The position numbers and the translations under genes are program-made. The notes beneath the pieces were generated by a model. The model was not told where the DNA came from and ran no database searches. It worked only from the letters and a program-made list of their open reading frames with translations. Below are positions 11,171 to 22,027 of a stretch of 40,271 bases of DNA, piece after piece (the first letter of the stretch is position 1; each line of letters begins with the position of its first letter). This DNA comes from Pelargonium cotyledonis (Eukaryota; Streptophyta; Magnoliopsida; Geraniales; Geraniaceae), in assembly GCA_036897625.1 (NCBI GenBank), contig JAYMTA010000111.1, positions 1 through 40,271 on the forward strand. The letters run 5' to 3'.

Positions 11171-11294
11171 CGAATTCCAGATTCAAAATTGATCATCTAA
11201 ATGTCTCAAACGGTTAAAAACCAAAGATACAGAGTGATCAATCGGTAATACAAATTGATCAGATTGGGTGCGATTGAGAAGAGAATTACTTACC

Positions 11295-11345
11295 TCCGGA
11301 CGGTTTACAGAATCGCGAGTTGGAGAAGACAGTACGGAACATTAT
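11295..11345 (-). other. Probable non-coding leader exon of the F-box gene
   Basis: On the minus strand a TATA box (11,369-11,376) is followed about 30 bases later by this segment, which ends in CCGGAG and a strong donor GTAAGT. The next plausible acceptor is CTATAG just upstream of ATG 9950. No ATG lies in it. The 5' limit is estimated from the TATA distance. Confidence 0.5.
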
Positions 11346-11368
11346 TTTCTCGAGGGTTTTTAGGATGT

Positions 11369-11376
11369 TATTTATA
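11369..11376 (-). promoter_or_regulatory. TATA box of the F-box gene
   Basis: The minus strand reads CATATAAATAACATCC, a near-consensus TATA box placed correctly for the leader exon. Confidence 0.6.
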
Positions 11377-11408
11377 TGAAACGACCACAGAGTCAAAGGT
11401 CGTTTCAT
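11376..11408. promoter_or_regulatory. Interrupted palindrome beside the TATA box
   Basis: ATGAAACGACC (11,376-11,386) is perfectly inverted as GGTCGTTTCAT (11,398-11,408) across an 11-base spacer. It abuts the TATA box on its upstream side. The GAAACGAC arm recurs in the MED6 promoter palindrome. Confidence 0.6.
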
Positions 11409-12255
11409 GAGTTGATGATTGCATTGTATGTGATATGGTTTGGGCCCCGAGGACCCATTTTGTTCAGAACCTAAAGTGGGGTTTTACTGAAATTCGAGCA
11501 AGATAGAGTTAACTATTCGAGTTTCGAATTTTGATTCAGAACACATCACCGGACCTCGACTTGTGAAAGTTACATATTTATAGTTTATACTTTACACAGG
11601 TTTCTAGCTGTGAATCAAAACGTATTGCGGATTTTATGTGGACGATATGCATGGTAGTACTAGTTTGTCTTACTCGATTAGTAATATCATAATGGCAAAT
11701 CGTACCCGAGTTGGTAAGTGATAAGATCTATTTTATGTCAGGCAAAATCGTAAATGATACTAAATAACTTAATGCATGGATATTATTGGTAATTCATTCA
11801 AAACTATTTTACTAAAACAATGATACTTGATTTGGGAAAAAATAAATGATAATAATATACTATTGTTGGACGGAACAATGCCTTCAATTCGAAGTGATGG
11901 TGGTGACTGAAGGAGATGGTTCAAAATAAGATGAAGAATTATTCGGGAGTGAAGGAGATGTTTCGAGAGTGTTCTAAGATTCATTTACATTACTAGAATC
12001 TCCCACTTTCCGTGAAAAAACCCCGTGCATGAATTTTTATAGACTTGAAGAATCTGAAAGGCGAGCGAGGAGGAGCTCACAACCAAAAAAACTCATGACT
12101 CAATAACATTTCTAAAAAGTTAATATTCCATTGATTCCATATTATCAACTAAAGTTGATACAAACATGAAGAACATGTTTCATTATTCACATAGGACATT
12201 GGAAAGTTTCACATATTTATTAAACATAAAAACTCAAAGCCTCCATGTTATTAAA
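11409..12255. other. Intergenic, no gene seen
   Basis: This separates the F-box gene promoter from the 3' end of the small peptide gene. A 71-codon open stretch on the minus strand (11,769-11,984) has no recognisable motif and is AT-driven. Confidence 0.5.
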
Positions 12256-12871
12256 TTAAGGAGATCCATTTTGAGACTGAGATTGAATAGGAGAAGCACA
12301 ACACTTGCAGCATGAGCCTGGAGGTGGAGGTGAGCAACACACACAAGCAGGACATATCACTCTACTTGCCAGAACTGCAACCAAAGCACATCACTTCAAA
12401 GTCAACATCAACATCTTAAGAAAATGTCTCTATATATATACACACACACACTTTTGATAAGTGTCTCATGACACACTAGTGCAAGTGACAATGGAGAAAA
12501 ATAATAGTAGAGAGGAAATCGGGTTCCATGACGTTTAATTCACTTATTTGGAACAGACTAAAATTTGGTTGGTGCACTCAAAACAAGTTTTCAAGCAAAA
12601 TCATTGTCTTGTTGTATGATCTATATTGTTATGAGCCACTTCGGTACGTATTGTCTTTTGCAATTATATGTAAATTGATTCTTAAAAATACATTAGATTT
12701 AGAGTTATATACATATATAGATGTACATATAATGAGTACTATTATTAATCAAATGAATATACCTCGATGACTTGGCCGAATCGCATTACATGGTAGCATG
12801 GGAGCAAAAACCATAGCACAAATCAAGAGTGTCACCAAAAAGGTCCTTGGAGAGTTGCTTGATGATGCCAT
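12256..12871 (-). CDS. Small secreted cysteine-rich peptide, two exons
   Basis: The exons 12,763-12,871 and 12,256-12,374 join in phase 1 (donor GGTATAT, acceptor GTTGCAG) and encode 75 residues. Residues 1-30 form a clear signal peptide: a polar start (MASSSNSPRT), a hydrophobic core FLVTLLICAMVFAPML, and a likely cleavage after CNA. The mature part is about 45 residues and is dominated by CPACVCCSPPPPGSCCKCC, eight cysteines around a proline turn, then a Ser/Gln tail. No transmembrane segment remains after cleavage. A consensus TATA box lies about 110 bases upstream of the ATG. The intron falls just before the cysteine module, as in many plant secreted peptides. I do not recognise a named family; a signalling, antimicrobial or metal-binding role are all possible and none is shown. 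Confidence 0.75.
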
Positions 12872-12980
12872 TGATATTTAATGCTACGTTTGGTTGAACT
12901 TTTTTTGGTACTATTGTGGTGTGGTTATGACTTGTGACTTGAGACTTGAGAGATGATTGTTTGTATTGGAAATGAGAGCT

Positions 12981-12988
12981 TATTTATA
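12981..12988 (-). promoter_or_regulatory. TATA box of the cysteine-rich peptide gene
   Basis: The minus strand reads CTTATAAATAAGC. The position fits a start site near 12,950 and a leader of about 80 bases before ATG 12,871. Confidence 0.65.
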
Positions 12989-14652
12989 AGAGTTTGTGAA
13001 CAAATGGTTCTGCATTAAATAATTGAGTTGAATTCATAAGTGGTTGTATCACTATTTTCTTCCGAAAATAGTGTGGTTTTCTTTTCCGTTTTTTTGAAGG
13101 GGATGGTCCCTGTCTTTTTTTTTTTTTTTTTTCTTTTTTTTTGTTTTGCAGATAGACCAGAAAATTTGTATCTGAAAAACCAAGACATGTTGGCTCAAAC
13201 GGTTTATGCATTTTAAATTTTTTCTGAGGTCTCAAATTCGAGTCTACTCTCTAGGGATGAGAAACACTAGTACTTACAGATCTATTGTCCCGTTGCATCC
13301 AAATAGAGAATAACACTCACAATAAACACTCTATATTGAAAACACTACAGATTGAACTGTAGAAGGACAAAAATGCAGCACAATTTTTATCTCAAGTATA
13401 CCTAATGATTTGTGTCCTACCCACAACATGAAATTAGAGCGGTGGAGCCCACATTCTATAATCGTGCCATGTTCGTGTTAGAGAACCAAACACATTTCAT
13501 AGTCGTGTCGTGCCTCCAAACACGCATGCACTATCAACTAGTCGTGTTGCAACACACCCAACACACACACACACGTATAATAGTAGATTCATCCTAGTAA
13601 CATGTCAAGCGTGTTGGTTCTACGAGCAAAACCTGTAGGATCATGTTTTTGTCATGTCAACATGGTCCATTTAAAAAATAAACACGGCCCATATTAAACA
13701 AGTCGGGTTCGTGTTGGGTTGCACACTGCACACAAACAACCTTCAACACATGTATGCACCAACTGTTAGCTTAATCTCAAGCACATCACAACTATTACAT
13801 GTCAGAAAATACAATACAGTGTTCCAATTCAACATAAAATAAGGAAAACCAGCAGCTACTCACTGATATTCAAAGCATCAAATGTCAAAAGTATTCAAAA
13901 TTGGCAGTCAACATATGATGAATAACAAAAGTCAAGGTCTCCAAAGGTAGGCGAAAAGAAGGAAAAGTGAAAATATATCAAGTGGTGGATAGATATTAGC
14001 TGCTCACCTTTTCATTGCTTGAGAAATAGCATGGCTTGACCTCTTCAATGTTGATTAGAACTCTTGCTCTGAAAAACGAGACAGACCAAACAAGAAAAGA
14101 AAAAAAAACGGATCCAACAGTGAAGCATTGATATATATCGATTAAGCACGATAACTGTTATATGTACGAAGTTCATTATCCAGCATGCTAACAAAACACG
14201 GATTTTGCTTACAACTCAGAATCAGAAGGCTGGTAATTATTGATTAACTCGAGCAGAATAATCTAGATGCTATAAAGTATAAACTACAGTAGATATTTGA
14301 ATTTGCTAGATCCTTGACAATGTAAAAAACATTCATCTCGGAGGTATATTAATAACTAGTGCACGACAGTCATATTCTCAAATTAAGATTTGGAAACTGA
14401 TTTACAATGACAAGATTCAACCCTAATGTTCAGAGAAAAGTTCTAGTTCTGCCATGAAGCATATATCGTCTGGGAAGCTAGTAAAAGAAAGGATTCCAAC
14501 CTGATAGGAAAAAGCTTATTTCGAAAGATACAGCTAGCTGGAACTGGAAGATCTATTGTTACAATTTAGGAGGTTACGATTTTTTTGGACATACGGTTGT
14601 TTACTTTTTCTTTGTGAACTTGCTTGTGGCTGCAAAAGATCTGACTTCCAAC
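12989..14652. other. Gap with T-tracts and dispersed-repeat remnants
   Basis: Long T-tracts lie at about 13,115-13,142. From about 13,430 to 13,740 the sequence is rich in CGTGTCGTG/CGTGTT-like words, resembling an old dispersed repeat that is also hinted at near 36,710-36,830. It has no definable ends. Apart from the exon-like piece at 14,008-14,068, no coding signal is seen. Confidence 0.4.
14008..14068 (-). other. Exon-like segment downstream of MED6
   Basis: On the minus strand a good acceptor (TTTTTCAG) opens a 61-base segment that closes on a strong donor (GAAAAG followed by GTGAGC). One frame is open: ARVLINIEEVKPCYFSSNEK. It could be an alternative 3' exon of MED6, a relic, or chance. 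No partner exon was found. Confidence 0.25.
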
Positions 14653-17600
14653 TTAAAACTTCATTCTCTTTGCTGGACCTTGATCTATAATGGGATCAAC
14701 AGAAGAAGGTTGAGCTTCTGTCTCCTGGGTTTCAGGAGCGGCTTTGTCGCCTTCTGCAGTTGCAGGTGGAACATAACCTTCGGGAAATGCTGGTGGTGGT
14801 GGGGCAGGAGGCAGCTGCACGGATAGAGAAAATGAACTTTAAGTTAGAGATTTGTGATTAAATAACCTTATCATCCATTTGGATTATAGGATTTTATTTG
14901 TAATCTTAGATTTTAGCCAAGTCTAATGTTTAAATGCATATAGAATTTGGATTTGGCTCAAATCTAACAGGAGTCAAAACATGAATACAACATGAAATTT
15001 CACATGACAACCCAAACCCTGTCATGTAAATTGTATATTATGATTATATGAAAGACTGAATGCAAAGGATCTTAGACCATATTCTAGAGCTATACATCAA
15101 TTTACTTCAGAATAAAGACGTAAAAAATTTTGTTCAAACCCTATGAAGTTACCTTGCGCTGTAAGCCAGAAAGAATGTAATCCATTCGCTTAAGATCTTT
15201 CAAGTCAATAGGCTCTTTAGCAACCTTTGGTTCAGAGGCTGCATTCTCATTTTCAGCATCAACTGCATCAGAATTGAAATAGGAATTCAATAATAGGGCT
15301 AAGAGCTTATATTGCCATGAAAGGAGCAGCAATAGAACACAGACACACATGTGACTATGTGAGCACACATTATCACACAGATGATGATGCTACAAATTAT
15401 TATGAAGGGTGTCCAGGGTGAGAATTAAAATGCTTCAACAAGGAATGATGAGTCTAAATATCAGAAGAGGAGAATTATATAAAAATTAATGTCATGACAT
15501 TTAGTCATAGATAGTCAATAACATTACAGGAGCTTAATACTCCTCCGTCCCAAAATGAGTGCTTGCTTTCTAATTTTTGTGAAGATGAAAGATGATTTTG
15601 AGTTGGGTTTTCTCCCTTATACCCTCGTGTGCTCTTGTTGTAATGTAACAAACTCAAAGAGTTCTTACTAACTTATCTAAGGGACATTGTTGGTAATTCA
15701 TGCATAACTAACTAAAATACAAAGCATACACTCATTTGGGGACGGAGGGAGTAGATACTACCAGTTCCTCAAACTGAAATTACAAGTTTATGCATTTAAA
15801 CACAATGTCCATATGACATCATTAAGAAAACTCTAAGGTGGAACTTCAATCAATCATGCAAATCAAATTTGTGTCTATTTTCTTGAAATTGATTTCATTA
15901 CTATAGTTTATGTGGAATGGAATCAGCGGATCCATTAGGATTTTCTTAGTTCCAATACCAAAGCTCATCTATTTTGAAGACAAAATATACATACATATAT
16001 ATATTGGTTGTACTCTTCCAAAAACATTATACATGCTATTATTTGCAAATAATACTTTTTTTAAGAATAACAAGAAGGAGAGTTAGTCAGTTAGGTACCA
16101 TATCCAATCTTCTCCAACTTTGAGGCAGCAGTAGTGAAAGCCTTTGATATATAAAAGAGAGCGCGGTCCTGTCTCACAGGTGCGATCCGTTAGTTTAGTG
16201 ATTGACCCAAAAGCTTAAGCTACTGGAAAATGTGATAAAATCGTATATCAAGCTTAACTCAAACATAACAAAAATGAATGAGGAAAATACAGTACGAAAC
16301 AAAGACTAAGACGATTAATACCATATGAATTGCATATGCTTGACTATAACGCATACAAGAAGATTGAGGATCATATATTAGGAAACAAAGATTGTACAAT
16401 TGATACTATATAACTCTATGTCGCCTATCAATACCATATGCAGCAAAATATAAACAGCATAGTGCACTCACATCTTAAATGCAGGATAAACAAAACACGG
16501 AACACAATTATATGGTTCGCGAAAATCCATGCCTCCATGTTATTCCAGAAAACAATGTTTTGCATTTAGAGTCTCATTCCAAATAAGTCCCACAGCGCTA
16601 ATATTGCTTTCAAGGAAATGAAGTACATCAAGTAATAACATAACAACTTACAACTCCAGTGACAAATATTTTGATAAAATCCAATAATCCAAACGGTACC
16701 AGTGCAATGGATCACGAAAATGCGTGTTTTCATGATATAGCAAATACGTTGATAAAATCCAATTATCCAAATGCTACCGGTGCAATGGATCACAAAAATG
16801 CGTGTTTTCATGATATTCCATAAAACAATGTTTTCCATTTGCATACTCAATACAAATAAGCTTGACATGGATAACATTGCTTTGAAGGAAATGATATAGA
16901 TTCAGTAATGACATAAAAACTTACGACACGAGCAGCAAATATGTTGCAAAGTTGTGGTGCTTGGTAAATTGAACCATCCAAGACATAATAAGTCAACATT
17001 GGCGTGACTTTCTCCGGACTATCCCTCTTTTGCTTACGGATAACAAAAAGGTGAGGCTCCATAACCTCATGTAGCATGTATTCTATGCCAGTCATTTTCC
17101 TGTGTCGGAAAAAATAATAATTCAATTCCTAAAATTCAATCTTCTATATCCAAATCTTTCGAGTTCACAACATGAATTCTATCAACTAATGATGTCAATC
17201 AAATGCAACTCCTTCACAACACATTTCAAAAACCTCACACAACCCAACTAATTGTGACATTTAAACTTTACAAATGCACCTTTCAACTGGACCGCAAATT
17301 CAAATTTTAGTAAGAAAATTGAGCTCTCAAAATTCAGAATCCTACGTTCCTTTCTCTTTTCCTTCATTTTCTCAGTAAAAATGAGCCAAACACTATTGAA
17401 TAGAAAATTACATGCCCCAAACAAGCAACAGAAACATGTAAATCACACTGGTTTGAGGATTTTGAGCTTACGAGAGTTGAGAGATGTCGAGGGGGTGAAT
17501 GGAACGCATCCTGAGCTGCTCGTTGTTGCAAGTCCAAGCGTAGAAAGGCGAAAGAGCGAAGTAGTCGAAGACTAGGTTTCGATCGAGAGGGTAGGTGTTG

Positions 17601-17725
17601 AGCCAGAGCTGATCTCTGAAGCATATTCCGGTCATGTCCGTCCCCGGAGGAGGCGGAGCCGCATTGCCTTCGAAGTTAGGGTTTCCGATTGGCGCGCCAG
17701 GCGGAGCCATCGGTGGCGTCGCCAT
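14653..17725 (-). CDS. MED6: Mediator complex subunit 6
   Basis: The five exons are 17,472-17,725, 16,925-17,099, 16,099-16,168, 15,153-15,262 and 14,653-14,814. They join without frame breaks into 256 residues, the usual plant length. After a Pro-rich start ([12 protein letters not shown]) comes the conserved MED6 domain: [19 protein letters not shown] (28-46), [20 protein letters not shown], then across the splice [20 protein letters not shown] and [20 protein letters not shown]. Exon 3 adds the helix [22 protein letters not shown]. The tail has a Pro cluster ([17 protein letters not shown]) and ends in [11 protein letters not shown]6 sits in the Mediator head module and links activators to RNA polymerase II in the nucleus. 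FYAWTCNN carries Ala where FYDWTCNN is common. Intron 2 holds a duplicated exon edge, intron 3 a Stowaway MITE, and the promoter an 18-bp palindrome. Confidence 0.97.
15540..15751. mobile_element. Stowaway MITE, 212 bp, whole
   Basis: CTCCTCCGTCCCAAAATGAGTG at the left mirrors CACTCATTTGGGGACGGAGGGAG at the right. TA duplications lie at 15,538-15,539 and 15,752-15,753. It is in intron 3 of MED6. Confidence 0.9.
16524..16940. repeat. Intronic tandem duplication including the end of MED6 exon 2
   Basis: Two full copies (about 16,524-16,670 and 16,797-16,940) share AAAACAATGTTTT, ACAAATAAG, ATTGCTTT, AAGGAAATGA, CATAA and AACTTAC in order. Between them a partly deleted third unit repeats GATAAAATCCAAT, GGTGCAATGGATCAC and AATGCGTGTTTTCATGATAT with a 78-base period (16,663 and 16,741). 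The downstream copy carries the real exon 2 donor. The other copy carries a GTAAGT in the same place, on the minus strand near 16,651. Confidence 0.8.
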
Positions 17726-17800
17726 CTCTGTGTTGTGTTTGGTAGCCGAGAAACGGTGAGATAACTCGAGAGAGTCCGAGAAATGGGAAGTGCCCGATCA

Positions 17801-17818
17801 GAAACGACTAGTCGTTTC
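17801..17818. promoter_or_regulatory. Perfect 18-bp palindrome upstream of MED6
   Basis: GAAACGACTAGTCGTTTC is an exact palindrome 76 bases upstream of the MED6 start codon. It shares the GAAACGAC half-site with the palindrome at the F-box gene promoter. The binding factor is unknown. Confidence 0.6.
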
Positions 17819-17960
17819 CTCTTGTAAATTTAGTGAGCCGAGTTGGGCCATGGCCCAATAGTTTTAGGAAAGTGATTTTTTTGTGAACTTGGATCTATTT
17901 ATAAATGTTAGTAACACATAAAATATACTATTCTTAAAAAGTAGAAAGAAGATTATATAT

Positions 17961-18256
17961 ACACTTTGTTCACGTATTTTACATATATTTTTCTTACATA
18001 TAATTATCAATGGACTTGCATACGTTAATTGATGAGAAGACTGACGTGACATGTAACTAGACAATACTAAATTCATAATATTTTTTGGTAAACTTGTATA
18101 TTTTTTGCACTGAAAAAAATACATGTAACTCACGTGTACCAAGTGCACGTAAAATATGTAAGATAAGTATAGTACATATGCACTTCATACACTTATTTTA
18201 CATATATTTTTCTTATATACAATTATCGGTGGACTTACATACATTTATCAACAGAA
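17961..18256. repeat. Direct repeat, about 70 bp, copies roughly 222 bp apart
   Basis: ACATATATTTTTCTTA, AATTATC, TGGACTT and CATAC occur in the same order at about 17,966-18,035 and 18,187-18,256. The sequence between them is AT-rich and includes CACGTG. Confidence 0.6.
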
Positions 18257-21200
18257 TTACATATATTTATTTGTGCGAGAAATATGACTATGGACTATTT
18301 AACCTCTAATATGATATTGGTATTGCTATTCTTCATTTCAGCCCTAAAACTCAACTTTATGTGGTTTTTGTACTGTGTATACTTAACTGTTTGATGATTT
18401 GCCCCAAAGAACATATTGTGGCACAGTTCATGGAGTCTTGATCATTAGCACACACTTTAAGACCTTTAATTTGTCCCCAAAGTTTGATTTTTGAAAATTC
18501 ACCAACTCTTGTGATAAATCCGAAATCATAATCGCAACTTTAGATTGATTTGAACTAAGATCAAGGCAATTTGACCCGAATTTGACGGATTCTAATGCTC
18601 CTGCACCGCATGGGGCAAAACGCGCCTACAGGGGTTCCTTATAAGACAACGGAGTGGGAATGCGGCACAGAGAATAGGTGGGTACAGGGATAGAACTCGG
18701 CCCCGTTATCATTCTTAGATTATCACTTATTCAACTTGAAAATATATTACGCTTGGACGGACAAGTCCAATAAATATTTGGACCGACCCCGAGCCACGAC
18801 CCATCGACCATCGTTAGATTGCCCGACCACTCCTAACCTGCTTCCTGGCTCCGCTACTGTCCACAAGTTTTAATTTTTGGAAGCTGGGAACACATCCACC
18901 ACCACAAGTACTTCAAAAATCAAAACCTTTTATCATGAAGGTGCCAAGATGTAATTGTTGACTTTTTTCTTGGTGGCACAATTGTTTAGAGGACCCACAT
19001 AAATATTCTTCCATGTTAAATGCTCAATTTTTCTTTAAAATTTTTTTTTTTTTTTTTTTTTGCTTAATTTGCAATTTTGTGATTATGCACATATCATTAT
19101 AGAATATCAAGTTAGTGTTTAAAAACGTGTTGAAGACTTGAAATGTACCTTATCAGCTCAGGTCAACCTTGAAATAACTTTGCATGTTGCTTGCTTGTTT
19201 TTGTGAATTGTGATGATGACCTGTATTAAGATGAATTGTGACTCTGTTTGTTAAATGAATAATTAATTATTAAATTATTTAAGGGTGTTTGTTGATTCAG
19301 ATTGGATTGGATCGAACGTAAATAAAAATAATCTACTAGATTTGGACCGGTTGATTTTGTTAGGGACCGGAGCAAAAAGGTTAGGGCGGATTTCATTCCG
19401 ACATGATTTTGAACAATCCTAAGATAATGTCTAGATTATGGTTGATAATTTGGTACATGACCGTAACATGGCATGAACTTAAGTAAGTTTAAGTTTAGTC
19501 TAATCAGACAGATATCGACTAACACAATATATTTAATAATTAGAATGTGCTTGTATCGAACAACACGTTGAATTTGTCTAACAATATTTTTAGTAAAACA
19601 TGTTATTATGTGACCCGCCAATTGGAGGATAAGAGTGCAATATTTAAAACATATATATAGCGTAAAATATGATTTAAGAACCAATTTTTTAAACATATAG
19701 TTAGTTCATGGAACAAATCATATAATTTGAGAACCAATTTAATAATAATAATAATTTATACAACAATCTTAAGTAATTTCATGGAAGTGATGATTTGCAC
19801 CAACTATAGCTAAACAATGGATGATTAGAGACTATTAATTTTTGTACTAAGTAGTCACATATAAATCATTGACTTATTATGGTCAAGGAGTGCAAGTCTC
19901 CATGTCTCTTTGAAGCTATAACAAATGGAATTTACTGCCAAGAAACTCAAGGTTTGTGGTAGTTGAGGTCCTTGAGGAAGATTCTCAGTATCAATGGTTT
20001 TTGATTTCTGCATTGTATCTTAGCTGTGGCCAACACATAATCTTTGACTAAAAAAATGAAGTAAATCTCAAAAGTCAACTAAAAACATACTTATTAAGGG
20101 CTTGTTCGGTAAGGATATGTAAGAACGTCGACGTTGAAATTGTAAGGAGTTGTAAAAAAACCTGTTTTAAGAGATTGAGTTTCGTGTGATATCATGGTCG
20201 GATAAAAACAATCTTATAGGGGTATCAATTGATGATGTTGGTCATGATAAATTGTAACTAACATATCCATTAACGATATAACATAATAGAATCGTTCAAC
20301 CTTATTAACAAATCAGGTCGACCTAGTCTCTCCTTCGTAAATGAGACAAAAATCTCACACGAGGCATTGAGTTCCCATAGGAATCAGCTTCTTAAAGTAT
20401 AACACTGCATAAGCTTGCCTCCTTTAAATCATCTTTGTATGCATTCCACAGGGCAAGCTGATACAACTCTCCTTTAAGTTTTGTTTATGTGTCACCACCT
20501 TTAAGGAAGAACTAGTGTTATCATACAAGGATGCAAAGACAAACTTGGGTACCATGTTTTTGTTATTGATTTAGTTAGTTTTGTACTCTTGATCTATGGA
20601 ACCGACTATGAAATCATGTTCATAGTGTGAAGTCAATCGTCTCTTGATGTATTAGTTGGACCATTTGGTACGTACTTTTTAAGCTTATGGTTAGAGCCAA
20701 GTGTAACATTTATTGGCATATAGTTTTTGGACCTCAAACCCAAAAATCATGTGGGTAAACAAAAACAAATTCCAAAACCCCTGGTTAAAATAAATGACAG
20801 ATTGAAGAGTATCAAACTATTTAACTAATATATTTTTTTTATTAATACCCACATTAATACATGGTTTAATGAAGCATTTAATAATTCTTCTATCCTTAAA
20901 TGTGCTGTGTACAATAACTGAGCTTTATATTCAAAACTGGTTTTAGCTGACTAAATGCTTAGTTGACTAATTTTTGTAGGTATGCATGCATCAAATTTCT
21001 AGGAAATTTCTAAAACCTTAAATTTAACTTAACTTCCAATTATGCTTTTGAGTTTGACATATGATATATTTGAATGCCGCTAAAGAAGAACCACAATAGA
21101 CACAACCTCCATTGGAGAATATATAGCTGACCAATGGTTTCACAATAAAATAATTCACTTTTCTTTATTTTCTATGTACTATTTGAGGCCACTTGGGAGC

Positions 21201-21857
21201 ATATTTGGATCTAGTTGACACTTGACATTTTGCAAAATTGATAGTTGAATATTCATGGAGTTATCTAGAGTTAGCAATTTGAAATTTGGGTTAGGGTTTT
21301 TTTGGGTCCAACTTGAAAATATTTGTCTAACTCCGTAAGAGGGTGCGAGTTTGTCATAAAAAAATGTGTGGGTTGCCTAACTCAATTCAGAAAGACGAAA
21401 AATTACATTTTAAAGCTAGCGAGTTAAATTTTAGGTTGGAATTCTGTGGGTTTAGTTTGAAAAGACCTTAACCGACCCAAATCGCAAAGGGTGTGGGTTT
21501 GTCACGGGGTGTGGTTTATCTGACCCGATCCGTACATTTTTTGTGGATAACCTAATTAATCGACTTGAAAAAAAATAAGTCTATTCAATTTTGTGTGGCC
21601 TAAACCTGCGAAAATGTGGGTTGTATTGCAAGTGCATGCATGTTCGCTCTAAATTATCAGCTCTTTCTGATATATTTTAGCAACAAAGTGAGTACTTTAA
21701 ACCATGTAACAATAAAAGTATCGTGCACTAGACTGCGCGTTAGTACGAAGTGAGAAGTAACGTTCTTAAGTTTTTGACAATGACCTAAGTAACAAGTACA
21801 CAAAAGTACACAATGTTAACTATTATTAGATTGGAAAAAAACCCTATAATCTGCCCC

Positions 21858-21932
21858 TTGACTTCTTTGACATATTGAAAACAACCCATTTACATGTTTT
21901 TAAATTTTAATTAGTGTGAAGAGCCATTGACT
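21858..21932 (+). promoter_or_regulatory. W-box cluster upstream of receptor kinase 1
   Basis: TTGACT lies at 21,858 and 21,927 and TTGACA at 21,867, about 100-170 bases before the ATG. TTGAC is the WRKY-binding core. Related LRR-I kinases are commonly defence-induced, so WRKY control is plausible. Three cores in 75 AT-rich bases is suggestive only. Confidence 0.35.
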
Positions 21933-22027
21933 ACCAACTTGCTTATTTAATAGCTTCACACAAACTTTGTATATTCACCAATATGATTTATAGGTTGTGC
22001 ACTACTTTTTTCTCATAAGCAAGTTTC

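Larger units (their letters stand above)
17819..22027. other. 4.2-kb gap between MED6 and the first receptor kinase
   Basis: No gene or complete element was found. Contents noted: a direct repeat at 17,961-18,256; a slightly GC-richer patch at about 18,590-18,850 that may be an old element with no recognisable ends; a T-tract near 19,039; and, at 21,270-21,620, an old repeat rich in words like GGGTTTGTCA and TGACCCGAT. W-box motifs close to the kinase start are listed separately. Confidence 0.4.

Noticed and set aside
12528-12770. 80-codon plus-strand frame
   Set aside because: It lies antisense in the intron of the cysteine-rich peptide gene, is AT-driven, and has no motif.
18590-18850. GC-richer patch as an LTR or gene remnant
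   Set aside because: No terminal repeats, primer site, or protein similarity could be seen.
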